Shown here in pieces: positions 15,593 through 24,022 of a DNA stretch of 64,000 bases (positions within the stretch are counted from its first letter, which is position 1; each line of letters opens with the position of its first letter). Origin of the DNA: RGIG1828 sp045654685. Its GTDB lineage: Bacteria; Bacillota; Clostridia; UMGS1810. The notes under the pieces were generated by a model. That model did no database searches and was not told the origin of the DNA. It was given only the letters and a program-made list of their open reading frames with translations. A program made the position numbers and the translations under genes. Location: NCBI GenBank assembly GCA_045654685.1, contig JAZONV010000010.1, forward strand, positions 4,710 through 68,709, written 5' to 3'.

Positions 15593-16606
15593 GTGTATGA
15601 CAAAAGATACGAAAATAACAATAGTTAGCATAAGAGAAATAATAATTGGTATATCAGGATTTATATTTGTAATATCCATGTCGTGGAATCTGTATAAGAC
15701 CAAGCCAAGTATAAAACTTATCCCTGCACCGACCAGCCTTGAAACAACAATCCTGAAGCTTTTTAAGTTCTTATCAATAACACCGAAAATCTGCATAATA
15801 ACAGATACACCTCCAAAGGAAGCACATGCACACATAAGAGCAAAGCTTACACCGGAAATTTTGATGTCTGACAAAAGTTTCATTGCTTTTGAAATTTCAA
15901 GAAAATAATAGACCACATTTTTTAACAGTCCGGGAAAATTGAAAAGCGGAGATAACATACAGATAATAATTTCACCTGCAGCAGTTGCCGCTATCATATA
16001 TCCTGCAATATTTGTGATGGTAACAACGGATTTTTCACAGCACTCGGTGATGGATGCTGATTGTGCGAATTTTTGATTTCCGCTTTTTCCGGAATGAAAT
16101 TTCGGACTGAACATCCCAAGAATAAATCCGATGATTACAGACGATGTTGTTTGCACAAAATACATCAAAATACCAAGGTCTGTTTTTCCAAGCATTACGC
16201 CGCCGACTGCACATATCAGAAAAACAGGACTTGCACCATTTGTGAAACATATAAGTCTTTGAGCTTCATTTTTGTTGATTTCCCCTTTTTGGTATATATC
16301 TGATGCACAAATTCCGCCACATGGATATCCGCATAAAAGAGAACACAAAAAAACCTCTGATGATGAATAGCTTATATTGAAAAATTTCGAGATTAGTTTT
16401 TTCATTGGGCTAAAAAATGACGGAAATCCTTTTTGTATTGTGTATCTTGAAATAACAAGATATGGGAATAATGACGGTATAAGAATAGTCGCCCACATCT
16501 TAAGACTGTATATAATTTCTTTGTTTATCGTTTCTGCATTTGTAATAAGACCGAAAACGACAATTCCGATTCCTGAAAATTTCAGAATTTCTTCTGCCTT
16601 TTTCAT
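15560..16606 (-). CDS. ylbJ: Sporulation integral membrane protein YlbJ
   Basis: A 348-residue polytopic membrane protein (about eight helices) of the YlbJ / nucleoside-recognition (Gate) family. YlbJ acts in the mother cell during spore formation and is needed for resistant spores. Family-like features are 'ATILIPSLFPYLVIS' in the first half, 'SLLCGYPCGGICAS' around residue 105 and 'CFTNGASPVFLI' shortly after. ATG 16606 is preceded by AAGGGGGCG; an upstream extension to 16726 would overlap the divergent yqfC region without a ribosome site. It is divergent from yqfC-yqfD, another sporulation pair. Confidence 0.88.
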   Translation of the reverse strand: MKKAEEILKFSGIGIVVFGLITNAETINKEIIYSLKMWATILIPSLFPYLVISRYTIQKGFPSFFSPMKKLISKFFNISYSSSEVFLCSLLCGYPCGGICASDIYQKGEINKNEAQRLICFTNGASPVFLICAVGGVMLGKTDLGILMYFVQTTSSVIIGFILGMFSPKFHSGKSGNQKFAQSASITECCEKSVVTITNIAGYMIAATAAGEIIICMLSPLFNFPGLLKNVVYYFLEISKAMKLLSDIKISGVSFALMCACASFGGVSVIMQIFGVIDKNLKSFRIVVSRLVGAGISFILGLVLYRFHDMDITNINPDIPIIISLMLTIVIFVSFVIHKNRPFNTKCE

Positions 16607-16643
16607 AATATCGCCCCCTTGTAAAACATATTTGAAAATAAGC

Positions 16644-16673
16644 ATACATATGAATAATAGACAGTAAATATTT
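16644..16673 (-). promoter_or_regulatory. candidate sigma-E-type promoter for ylbJ
   Basis: On the minus strand AAATATT (16667-16673), 14-nt spacer, CATATGTAT (16644-16652), close to the sigma-E pattern (KMATATT, 13-15 nt, CATACANT). ylbJ is a sigma-E gene in Bacillus. Two -10 positions differ from consensus. Confidence 0.4.
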
Positions 16674-16693
16674 CTATTTAATGAGGGGAAAAT

Positions 16694-16903
16694 ATGTTTG
16701 ATGTAAAATATAAGCTTATATACCAAGGGGGGATAATGTGTATAAAAGGGTGCTACGCTGTGGCGTCCTATGATGAAAATATGATAATATTGAGATGTGG
16801 AAATGATAATATATGCATCAATGGTGAGTCTCTGTATATAGCCTCTCTCACTTCGGAGGAAATATATTTAAAGGGGAGTATATCGGCAATAGATTTTGCA
16901 TGA
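16694..16903 (+). CDS. yqfC: Sporulation protein YqfC (YabP/YqfC family)
   Basis: A 69-residue protein of the YabP/YqfC family, made of short beta strands: '..CYAVASYDENMIIL..NICINGESLYI..LTSEEIYLKGSISAIDF', ending in the family's GxI-x-x-I-x-F. It is somewhat shorter than the Bacillus protein (about 90 residues). ATG 16694 with GAGGGG upstream is preferred because the segment 'KLIYQGGI' aligns with the family's first strand. The in-frame ATG 16736 also has a G-rich site (AAGGGGGG) and cannot be excluded. yqfD follows after a 30-bp gap. Confidence 0.8.
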   Translation: MFDVKYKLIYQGGIMCIKGCYAVASYDENMIILRCGNDNICINGESLYIASLTSEEIYLKGSISAIDFA

Positions 16904-16933
16904 AAATCAGAAATAATGCAGGGAGATGTGAAA

Positions 16934-18109
16934 GTGTTCTGGAAGGTTGTCGGATACATAAGACTTAAGTTTGAAAGCGACAATATATATGGCTTTATTG
17001 AAGAATGCAGAAAAAGCGGAATTGAACTTAAAAACATAAAAAAACTTTCCGGCAGTTTATATGGCGATATACTTTCAACGCAACTGACAAAAATTTTGAC
17101 AGTTGCAAAGGAATGCGAAACTTCGGTGAAAGTGGAGGGAAAATTTGGCATTGCGATGAAAATATTTATATATCGCAATCGCATTGCGCTGATTGTATCA
17201 GCACTTGTTTTCTCTCTTTTGTTTTTATTGAATTCAATTTTTATCAGGGAAATAAAGGTGTCGGGCAATATGTATCTCACAGACAAACAGATAAAATCCG
17301 TGATATCTCTTTGCGGAATCAGAAAGGGAACTTTTGTATGGTCCATAGAGCCTGATGTGATTAAAGAAGAGATATTGAAAAAATGTGATCATCTTTCATG
17401 GGTGTGGGTGGACATAAAAGGAACAACCGCCTATGTTGATGTGAGAGAAAAAATATCAAAACCTGATTTTTTTGATTATAATTATTTCTGCAATATTGTT
17501 GCAGAAAAAGACGGTGTCATCCGTGAAGCTGTTTCTGAAGCAGGGATACTTTATGCAAAAGAGGGATCGTATGTAAAAAAAGGAGAACTTCTCATTGGGG
17601 GAGTATATGATTCCAATGAATTTGCCCCCGTGCGTTTTGTTCACTCAAAAGGAACTGTAAAGGCATATACAAACTATACTCTGACTCAAGAGTGCAAAAC
17701 TTCCTATTCCTCCTATGAAATTTCCGGGAACAAAAAGAACTCGTACACATTGATTGCAGGAAATAAAGGCCTTGAATTTGGAGCAAAGCCTAAAGATTTG
17801 TATCTTGTGGAACAAAATACTAAAAAATTAACCATATTTGGCAAAAATTATTTTTCTTTGGGATTTACAAATAACAAATATTGTGAGATAATAAAAAAAG
17901 AATGTACAATGGGATATGATGAGTCAATGAATAAGACAATACAAAATCTTATTAAAAGACTCAAAAGCATCCTGCCTGAAGATGCAGTAATTTTAGACTT
18001 TGAAGAAAAGAGAGAAAAAAACCAAAGCGGAACATATATTGTGACCGTGACGGCACATTGCATTGAGGACATAGGAGAGGAACTTCCCATTGAAATTGGT
18101 TGGAGGTAA
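16934..18109 (+). CDS. yqfD: Sporulation protein YqfD
   Basis: A 391-residue protein. A short cytoplasmic N-terminal domain is followed by one transmembrane helix (about residues 80-100) and a long exported part beginning 'IREIKVSGNMYLTDKQIKSV', a POTRA-like module similar to that of FtsQ-type proteins. YqfD is a conserved mother-cell sporulation protein, always next to yqfC and phoH. GTG 16934 is chosen because GGGAG lies 8 nt before it and the family starts shortly before the 'GYIRLKFES' segment; ATG 16916 lacks a site. Confidence 0.86.
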   Translation: MFWKVVGYIRLKFESDNIYGFIEECRKSGIELKNIKKLSGSLYGDILSTQLTKILTVAKECETSVKVEGKFGIAMKIFIYRNRIALIVSALVFSLLFLLNSIFIREIKVSGNMYLTDKQIKSVISLCGIRKGTFVWSIEPDVIKEEILKKCDHLSWVWVDIKGTTAYVDVREKISKPDFFDYNYFCNIVAEKDGVIREAVSEAGILYAKEGSYVKKGELLIGGVYDSNEFAPVRFVHSKGTVKAYTNYTLTQECKTSYSSYEISGNKKNSYTLIAGNKGLEFGAKPKDLYLVEQNTKKLTIFGKNYFSLGFTNNKYCEIIKKECTMGYDESMNKTIQNLIKRLKSILPEDAVILDFEEKREKNQSGTYIVTVTAHCIEDIGEELPIEIGWR

Positions 18110-18114
18110 TATCT

Positions 18115-19110
18115 TTGGAAAAGATAATTGAATTTTCGGATATCGAAAAAATCATAGCTGTTTTCGGTGAGTTTGATAAAAATATCAACATCATAAAAAA
18201 AGAGTTTGATGTTTCCGTTGTCAGCCGTGACAGTAACATAAAGATTTCAGGTCTGGATGAGAATGTGAGAAAAGCGGAAACTGTCATAATGAGTCTTTTC
18301 AAACTTCTTGAATCCGGAGAAAACATCACAGATCAGAATCTTTCCTATGCCATAGACATGGCAAAAGACGGGATTGATGATACAGTATTGTACGGAAAAG
18401 ATTGTATTTGCATAACCGCCAAGGGAAAACCTTTGAAGAGTAAGACACTCGGACAGAAAAATTATGTGGAAGCAATAAAAAATAATACAATCACATTCGG
18501 AATAGGGCCTGCAGGTACAGGTAAAACATATCTGGCAGTTGCAATGGCAGTAAAAGAATTCAAAGCCAAAAATATAAGCAGAATAATTCTCACAAGACCT
18601 GCAGTTGAGGCAGGGGAAAAACTCGGATTTCTTCCCGGTGACCTTCAAAATAAGGTTGACCCGTATTTGAGACCTCTCTATGATGCACTCTATGAAATGT
18701 TCGGAACAGAAAACTATCAGAGACTTGCAGAGCGTGGAGCCATAGAAATTGCACCTCTTGCATATATGAGAGGAAGAACTCTTGATGACAGCTTCATAAT
18801 TTTGGATGAAGCCCAAAACACAACCCCGGAGCAGATGAAAATGTTTCTGACTCGTATAGGATTTAATTCAAAAGCCATAGTGACCGGGGATATAACTCAG
18901 ATGGACCTTCCCGATGGCAAAAAGAGCGGTCTCAAAGATGTTATGGGAGTTCTTAAGAACATAGATGATATTGCATTTTGCTATCTTACTGAAAAAGACG
19001 TTGTTCGTCACCGACTTGTTCAGCAGATTATAAAAGCATATGAAAAAAGAGACGAGAGAAGACAAAACAATTCAAAGGATAAAAAACAGGAGAAGAAATA
19101 TGACAAATGA
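18115..19110 (+). CDS. PhoH family ATPase
   Basis: A 331-residue protein with an N-terminal KH-like domain (about 1-75) and a C-terminal PhoH P-loop ATPase/helicase-like domain. Walker A is 'GPAGTGKTYLAV' and Walker B 'SFIILDEAQNTTPEQ', followed by 'VTGDITQMDLP'. PhoH proteins are linked to RNA metabolism and ribosome work together with YbeY, the next gene. The start is TTG 18115 with GGAGG 8 nt upstream; the TTG at 18100 overlaps yqfD and has no site. The extreme C terminus is Lys/Arg-rich and overlaps ybeY by 11 bp. Confidence 0.92.
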   Translation: MEKIIEFSDIEKIIAVFGEFDKNINIIKKEFDVSVVSRDSNIKISGLDENVRKAETVIMSLFKLLESGENITDQNLSYAIDMAKDGIDDTVLYGKDCICITAKGKPLKSKTLGQKNYVEAIKNNTITFGIGPAGTGKTYLAVAMAVKEFKAKNISRIILTRPAVEAGEKLGFLPGDLQNKVDPYLRPLYDALYEMFGTENYQRLAERGAIEIAPLAYMRGRTLDDSFIILDEAQNTTPEQMKMFLTRIGFNSKAIVTGDITQMDLPDGKKSGLKDVMGVLKNIDDIAFCYLTEKDVVRHRLVQQIIKAYEKRDERRQNNSKDKKQEKKYDK

Positions 19111-19585
19111 AATATATATTGAAGATGTAAGAGATAATCCGGATTTGTCCGAAGAAATGGAAAAACTTCTTGAAAAAACCGTGGAAGCAACACTTTCCTA
19201 TGAAAATGTGGAAACACCATGTTTTGTCAGCATCAGTATAGTTGAAGAAGATGAAATAAAAGAGATAAACAATGAGCACAGAGGAATAGACAAGGTGACA
19301 GACGTGCTCTCTTTCCCTGTGGTAAATCTCATAGACGGAAGTTATCAAGAAGATGCCGGAGACTTTTATGAGGGCAGACTCATATTGGGAGATGTTGTTC
19401 TGTGTTCAAAAAGGGCAGAACAGCAAGCCGAAGAATTCGGCCATTCCATAGAGAGAGAAATGAGCTATCTCACTTGCCATTCCATACTTCATCTCATAGG
19501 CTATGATCACGAGGATGAGGAAGAAAGGGAAGTTATGAGAAAAAAAGAAGAAGATGTAATGGAAATATTAAATCTCAAAAGATAA
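19100..19585 (+). CDS. ybeY: Endoribonuclease YbeY (16S rRNA maturation)
   Basis: A 161-residue zinc-dependent endoribonuclease involved in 16S rRNA 3'-end maturation and ribosome quality control. The zinc motif H-x3-H-x5-H is present as 'HSILHLIGYDH' (about residues 128-138), and 'TDVLSFP' marks the conserved fold. ATG 19100 has AGGAGA upstream and overlaps the phoH end; an in-frame upstream ATG at 19040 would add a lysine/arginine-rich stretch not found in the family. The diacylglycerol kinase and cdd genes that often sit between ybeY and era are absent. Confidence 0.93.
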   Translation: MTNEIYIEDVRDNPDLSEEMEKLLEKTVEATLSYENVETPCFVSISIVEEDEIKEINNEHRGIDKVTDVLSFPVVNLIDGSYQEDAGDFYEGRLILGDVVLCSKRAEQQAEEFGHSIEREMSYLTCHSILHLIGYDHEDEEEREVMRKKEEDVMEILNLKR

Positions 19586-19595
19586 GGTGATATAT

Positions 19596-20498
19596 ATGTC
19601 AGAATTCAAATCAGGATATGTTGGTATAATCGGACGCCCGAATGTGGGAAAGTCAACTCTTTTAAATAAGATGGTAGGACAGAAAATTGCCATCATATCA
19701 TCCAAGCCCCAGACCACAAGAAGCAAAATTCTTGCAATAATGTCAGATTCGGACAGTCAGGTTGTGTTTTTGGACACTCCGGGATTTCACAGCCCCAGAA
19801 ACAAACTCGGCGAGAACATGATGAAAGCGGTGGATTCAGCCATTGGGGACGTTGATGTACTTTTAATGGTTGTTGAGCCAAAGGATTCCTTAACGCCATC
19901 AGAAGAAAAAATCATAGAGAAAATAGGGGACATTCCCACAATTTTGGTTATCAATAAAACCGACACCGTGAAAAAGGAAGAACTTTTAGCAGTTGTTGCA
20001 AGATATAATGAAATTCATCCTTTCAAAGATACGGTTTTTGTAAGCGCACGAACTGGTGATGGTATAGATGTTTTAAAATCTGTTATAAAAGAAAATCTTT
20101 ACGAAGGACCGATGTATTATCCTGAAGATATGGTGACCGACCAACAGGAAAGACAGATTATTGCGGAAATTATCCGTGAAAAGATGCTTCACCTTCTTGA
20201 TAAGGAAGTACCTCACGGGATTGCAATAGAGATTTTCAAAATGAAACAGCGAAAAAAAGGCAATGAAACTATATATGACATAAATGCCAATATATACTGT
20301 GAAAAGTCATCTCACAAAGGAATCATAATCGGAGCAGGGGGAAAAACCCTGAAAGAGATTGGAACCAGGGCAAGAATAGATTGTGAAAAGATGCTCGATG
20401 CAAAGGTGTTTATGGAACTTTGGGTAAAGGTTAAAGCAGACTGGAGAAATTCAAATAATATGCTCAAAGAATTCGGGCTTACAGAAACAGACAGGTGA
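19596..20498 (+). CDS. era: GTPase Era
   Basis: A 300-residue ribosome-assembly GTPase that binds the 3' end of 16S rRNA. G1 'GRPNVGKST', G3 'DTPGFH' and G4 'NKTD' are all present, and the C-terminal KH domain (about 205-300) includes 'KGIIIGAGGKTLKEIG'. ATG 19596 has AAGGTGA upstream; GTG 19587 lies within it. It starts 10 bp after ybeY, in the classical phoH-ybeY-era order. Confidence 0.97.
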   Translation: MSEFKSGYVGIIGRPNVGKSTLLNKMVGQKIAIISSKPQTTRSKILAIMSDSDSQVVFLDTPGFHSPRNKLGENMMKAVDSAIGDVDVLLMVVEPKDSLTPSEEKIIEKIGDIPTILVINKTDTVKKEELLAVVARYNEIHPFKDTVFVSARTGDGIDVLKSVIKENLYEGPMYYPEDMVTDQQERQIIAEIIREKMLHLLDKEVPHGIAIEIFKMKQRKKGNETIYDINANIYCEKSSHKGIIIGAGGKTLKEIGTRARIDCEKMLDAKVFMELWVKVKADWRNSNNMLKEFGLTETDR

Positions 20499-20502
20499 GA
20501 AG

Positions 20503-20922
20503 ATGGAACTTAAAATTTTAAATGACATAAATGAAGATATAATAAACATTCGTACAAAAACATTTGTAATAGGCAGAGGTGTTCCGAAAGAAATTGACTT
20601 TGACGGAAAAGACAAAGGTCTTATGCATTTCTGTTTGTATGATTCAGATAAACTCACAGCCTATCTCCGGGCGGAGATGATAGAAGATTATCTCCACATC
20701 GGCAGAGTGTGTGTTGATGAAAAAGAGAGAAAAAAAGGGTATGGTGCAATGCTTATTGAAAAGCTTTTTGAATATTCAAAAGAAAATGCCATATCAATGA
20801 TAGAACTCAGTGCCGTTGATACTGCGGTGGGATTTTATGAGAGAATGGGATTTGCCTCAAAAGGTGAATTCTATATGGAGGCAGGATCGCCTCACATATA
20901 TATGTCAAAAAATATAAGATAA
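20503..20922 (+). CDS. GNAT family N-acetyltransferase
   Basis: A 139-residue acetyl-CoA-dependent transferase. Motif A 'VCVDEKERKKGYGAMLIE' (about residues 68-85) provides the R/Q-x-x-G-x-G/A pyrophosphate loop, and 'AVGFYERMGF' near residue 110 is the usual motif B. The substrate is unknown. It begins 4 bp after era and ends 13 bp before the YitT gene, so it is part of the same transcript. Confidence 0.85.
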   Translation: MELKILNDINEDIINIRTKTFVIGRGVPKEIDFDGKDKGLMHFCLYDSDKLTAYLRAEMIEDYLHIGRVCVDEKERKKGYGAMLIEKLFEYSKENAISMIELSAVDTAVGFYERMGFASKGEFYMEAGSPHIYMSKNIR

Positions 20923-20935
20923 AGGATGATGAGCG

Positions 20936-21817
20936 GTGAGAAAAGAATTGAGACAAAAACCTGAATTGAAAAATATAATAATGTTGACATTGGCAGGTTT
21001 TATCAATGCATTTGGTGTAACTCTTTTTCTCTATCCCGTAAATCTTTATGACAGCGGCATATCGGGAACGTCAATGCTTCTTGCCCAACTCACTCCGGAG
21101 AAATATTCTCTTTCGCTTTTCCTTTTAATCTTGAATATCCCTTTATTTATTTTCGGATTCAAAAGACAAGGATGGGTATTTACCATCTATTCGCTCTATG
21201 CTGTTGTGATGTATTCCCTCGGTTCATGGCTAATAACAGATGTACTGCCCGTAGATGTTTCCTTTATTTCTCCACTTGCAGGAGACGATCTTTTGCTTTG
21301 TGCACTTTTTGGCGGACTCATATCGGGGGTGGGGAGCGGACTCACCATACGCTATGGCGGTGCAATTGATGGGATTGAAGTTATGGCGGTAATATTCTAT
21401 AAACGTCTTAATATTACTGTTGGTACATTTGTGATGATATATAACATCATACTATATGTCATTTGCGGTGTTGTTATAGGAAGCTGGATTCTTCCGCTAT
21501 ACTCAATTGTGACCTATGCAGCAGCCCTCAAAACCGTAGACTTTGTAGTTGAAGGTATTGACCGATCAAAGGGTGCAATGATAGTCACCTCAAACCCCGA
21601 CGAAATTTGTAAGGTTCTTATGGAAGAATTTGAAAGCGGAATGACAAGAATTGAAGTTGAAGGCGGATATTCCGGTGAGGGTAAAACAATGGTATATTTT
21701 ATTCTCAACCGTTTTCAGATATCAAGAATGAAAAATCTTGTGCATGCAACTGATCCGAGAGCATTCATAACAATCATGGAAGTTGCTGATGTATACAAAG
21801 CAAATATAGACGTATAA
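20936..21817 (+). CDS. YitT family membrane protein (DUF161 + DUF2179)
   Basis: A 293-residue protein with about five or six transmembrane helices (residues 15-185) containing the family motif 'GLTIRYGGAIDGIEV'. A cytoplasmic DUF2179 domain follows (about 205-290, 'TRIEVEGGYSGEGKTMVYFIL'). YitT proteins are widespread in Firmicutes and have been suggested to be transporters, with no agreed substrate. GTG 20936 is 9-10 nt after an AGGAT site. The coding region continues the era cluster. Confidence 0.87.
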   Translation: MRKELRQKPELKNIIMLTLAGFINAFGVTLFLYPVNLYDSGISGTSMLLAQLTPEKYSLSLFLLILNIPLFIFGFKRQGWVFTIYSLYAVVMYSLGSWLITDVLPVDVSFISPLAGDDLLLCALFGGLISGVGSGLTIRYGGAIDGIEVMAVIFYKRLNITVGTFVMIYNIILYVICGVVIGSWILPLYSIVTYAAALKTVDFVVEGIDRSKGAMIVTSNPDEICKVLMEEFESGMTRIEVEGGYSGEGKTMVYFILNRFQISRMKNLVHATDPRAFITIMEVADVYKANIDV

Positions 21818-21828
21818 CAGGAGGAAAA

Positions 21829-23073
21829 ATGAGAAAATACATAGACGCAATAAAAGAGTATTCAAAAAATGAATATAAAAAAATCACACGCGAATCAGTT
21901 GGTGAACTCAAATATCCATTCATAGTTCCCGGTTGTGCCTATCAAAATCAACTTTGGGACTGGGACAGTTGGCTCACAGATATTGCCATAACACAGATTC
22001 ACAAAGACAATTCTGTTGACGAAAAAGAGTATATCGAATATGAAAAAGGATGTATTCTAAACTTTTTAGATGCTGCAAAAGAAGATGGGAGAATTCCTAT
22101 TCTCGTAAGTTGTGTTGCAGAAGATAATGAAAAGTTCTGGAGAGAAGAAAGTAATTTCCATAAGCCATGTCTCATTCAGCATCTTGCATTTATTGTCAAA
22201 AAGACCAATGGTGACTGTTCGTGGTTTGGAAATGAATTTGAGAAACTTGAAAAATTTATATTGTATTATATGAACAACTGTCGCCACGAGAAAACCGGGC
22301 TTTATTTCTGGATTGATGATTTTGCAATTGGGTTTGATAATGACCCTACTGCTTTTAACAGACAAAGATGCTCAAGTGCCAATATATATCTCAATTCTCT
22401 GATGTGTAAGGAACTCGAATCATTTATATATATCTGCAAATGTATGGGCAAAGATTATGCAGCATATCAAAAAGAATATGAAAACCTTAAAAATGCAATG
22501 AGAGAACATTTGTGGGATGAAAAGTGCGGATACTATTTCAGCGCAGATTTGAGTTTTGTTCCCGATGATCCCGATGAATGGCTTCATAAGGGAAATCCCA
22601 GACGCTATGAATGCATAATCGAAAGAATTGACACCTGGACAGGCATGATGGCAATGTGGTGCGGTGTAGCAACTGATGAGCAGACAAAGAGAATTGTTCG
22701 GGAAAATTTCAAAAACGAAAAAACTCTCTGCTCCCCCTATGGTATACGTTCTTTGTCAAAACTTGAAAAAATGTATTATATATCAAATGCTGAAGGAAAC
22801 CCTTCATGTTGGACAGGCCCCGTGTGGGGGATAGCAAATTATATGTCGTTCATGGGACTCCTTCGCTATGGATATGAAAAAGAAGCGGTTGAAATTGCTG
22901 AAAAAACCATAAAACTTTTTGGCGAAGATATCCTGAAAAACGGACAGATGCATGAGTATTATCATCCCGATACCGGAGAAGGCGTAAACAATATTGGATT
23001 TCAGAGCTGGAATCTTTTGGCGAATAATATGATTGCATATCTTGAGGACAGGGAAAGAATAGAAGAATTTTAA
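21829..23073 (+). CDS. (alpha/alpha)6-barrel glycoside hydrolase, GH63/MGH1-like
   Basis: A 414-residue soluble protein with the clan GH-G (trehalase/GH63) landmarks: 'QLWDWDSWLTD' near residue 45, a possible general-acid Asp in 'GFDNDPTAFNR' (about residue 165), 'CWTGPVWGIANY' (about 325), and the general-base-like Glu in 'MHEYYHPDTGEG' (about 375). Such enzymes cleave alpha-glucosyl or alpha-mannosyl linkages. It has no signal peptide, so it acts on an internal substrate such as glucosylglycerate, mannosylglycerate or trehalose; which one cannot be told. AGGAGG lies 5 nt before ATG 21829. Its place inside the era-recO cluster is unusual. Confidence 0.75.
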   Translation: MRKYIDAIKEYSKNEYKKITRESVGELKYPFIVPGCAYQNQLWDWDSWLTDIAITQIHKDNSVDEKEYIEYEKGCILNFLDAAKEDGRIPILVSCVAEDNEKFWREESNFHKPCLIQHLAFIVKKTNGDCSWFGNEFEKLEKFILYYMNNCRHEKTGLYFWIDDFAIGFDNDPTAFNRQRCSSANIYLNSLMCKELESFIYICKCMGKDYAAYQKEYENLKNAMREHLWDEKCGYYFSADLSFVPDDPDEWLHKGNPRRYECIIERIDTWTGMMAMWCGVATDEQTKRIVRENFKNEKTLCSPYGIRSLSKLEKMYYISNAEGNPSCWTGPVWGIANYMSFMGLLRYGYEKEAVEIAEKTIKLFGEDILKNGQMHEYYHPDTGEGVNNIGFQSWNLLANNMIAYLEDRERIEEF

Positions 23074-23088
23074 AATACGGAGAAAATT

Positions 23089-23865
23089 ATGGCTATTATA
23101 AAAGAAAAAGGTTTAGTGCTTAAATACAGCAACATAAATGATAATGACCGTCTCTTCACAATATTTTTCCCGGAATCGGGAAAGATAACTGCAATGTCAA
23201 AGGGAATCAGGTCACACAAACATAAAGATTTTTCTGCACTTCAGCCCTTTTGCTATTCCGATTTTGTTATTGACACATCAAAAGGTCTTGGCTACATAAC
23301 GTCGGCTCAGGTTATAGAAAATTTCTATGACCTTCGCACAAGTGTTTTAAAGACAAGTCTTGCATCATATGTAACAGACATAGTTTCCTTGATTTCGGAT
23401 GAGATAGCCTATGATGATGAGTTTTTTCGCTTCACATTGAACACTCTTTTTATGATATCAAAAATCAGCACTCAAAATCCTGAAACTGAAAAAGATGAAC
23501 TCATTAAACTCAAAGCCATATACGAGATGAAGACAGTATGCAATTCGGGATATGCACCTGTTATGAAGCAATGCAGCATATGCAATGGTTTGAAGGAGCT
23601 TGAATATTATGACACATATGAAGGCGGAATAATTTGTAAATCATGTCATGATTTGGGTCAAAGTTGCGAATCTGTTGAAATTTCAAGTTCTGCATACAAG
23701 ATGCTTTCATATATCTGTGACTCGGATTTTAAATCGGTTTTCAAATTTAATGCATCATCTGATGCCGTAAGAGAGACAGCGGATATATGCGAAAAGTATC
23801 TCATTAACAAACTTGAAATAGTTTCCATGCGGTTAGAATATTTTAAATCCATAATTCATTCATAA
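23089..23865 (+). CDS. recO: DNA repair protein RecO
   Basis: A 258-residue recombination mediator that loads RecA with RecF and RecR. An N-terminal OB fold (about 1-80) is followed by a helical domain with a four-cysteine zinc site, C-x2-C in 'CSICNG' and C-x2-C in 'CKSC' (about residues 163-187). Length and layout are normal. It closes the era-associated gene cluster and is followed by a terminator. Confidence 0.93.
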   Translation: MAIIKEKGLVLKYSNINDNDRLFTIFFPESGKITAMSKGIRSHKHKDFSALQPFCYSDFVIDTSKGLGYITSAQVIENFYDLRTSVLKTSLASYVTDIVSLISDEIAYDDEFFRFTLNTLFMISKISTQNPETEKDELIKLKAIYEMKTVCNSGYAPVMKQCSICNGLKELEYYDTYEGGIICKSCHDLGQSCESVEISSSAYKMLSYICDSDFKSVFKFNASSDAVRETADICEKYLINKLEIVSMRLEYFKSIIHS

Positions 23866-23877
23866 ATAATAGACAAA

Positions 23878-23903
23878 ATAGGGGGCATTATTGCCCTCTT
23901 TTT
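23878..23903 (+). terminator. intrinsic terminator after recO
   Basis: AGGGGGCA / TGCCCTC short stem with one G-U pair, followed by TTTTT. Confidence 0.75.
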
Positions 23904-23953
23904 CAAAATTATTAATAAAAATTCGCATTTTTGGAAAAAATTTTGTTAAATGC

Positions 23954-23982
23954 TTGAATTTTTTTGCATTTTGTTATAAAAT
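23954..23982 (+). promoter_or_regulatory. promoter of ppdK
   Basis: TTGAAT (23954-23959), 17-nt spacer, TAAAAT (23977-23982), 41 bp before the ATG. Confidence 0.6.
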
Positions 23983-24022
23983 TAACGTTGGTTAATCAGA
24001 AAAAAATTGGAGGTAATTGGAA

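Noticed and set aside
16607..16726. 40-residue N-terminal extension of YlbJ
   Set aside because: It has no Shine-Dalgarno, runs over the divergent yqfC start region, and the family begins near the chosen ATG.
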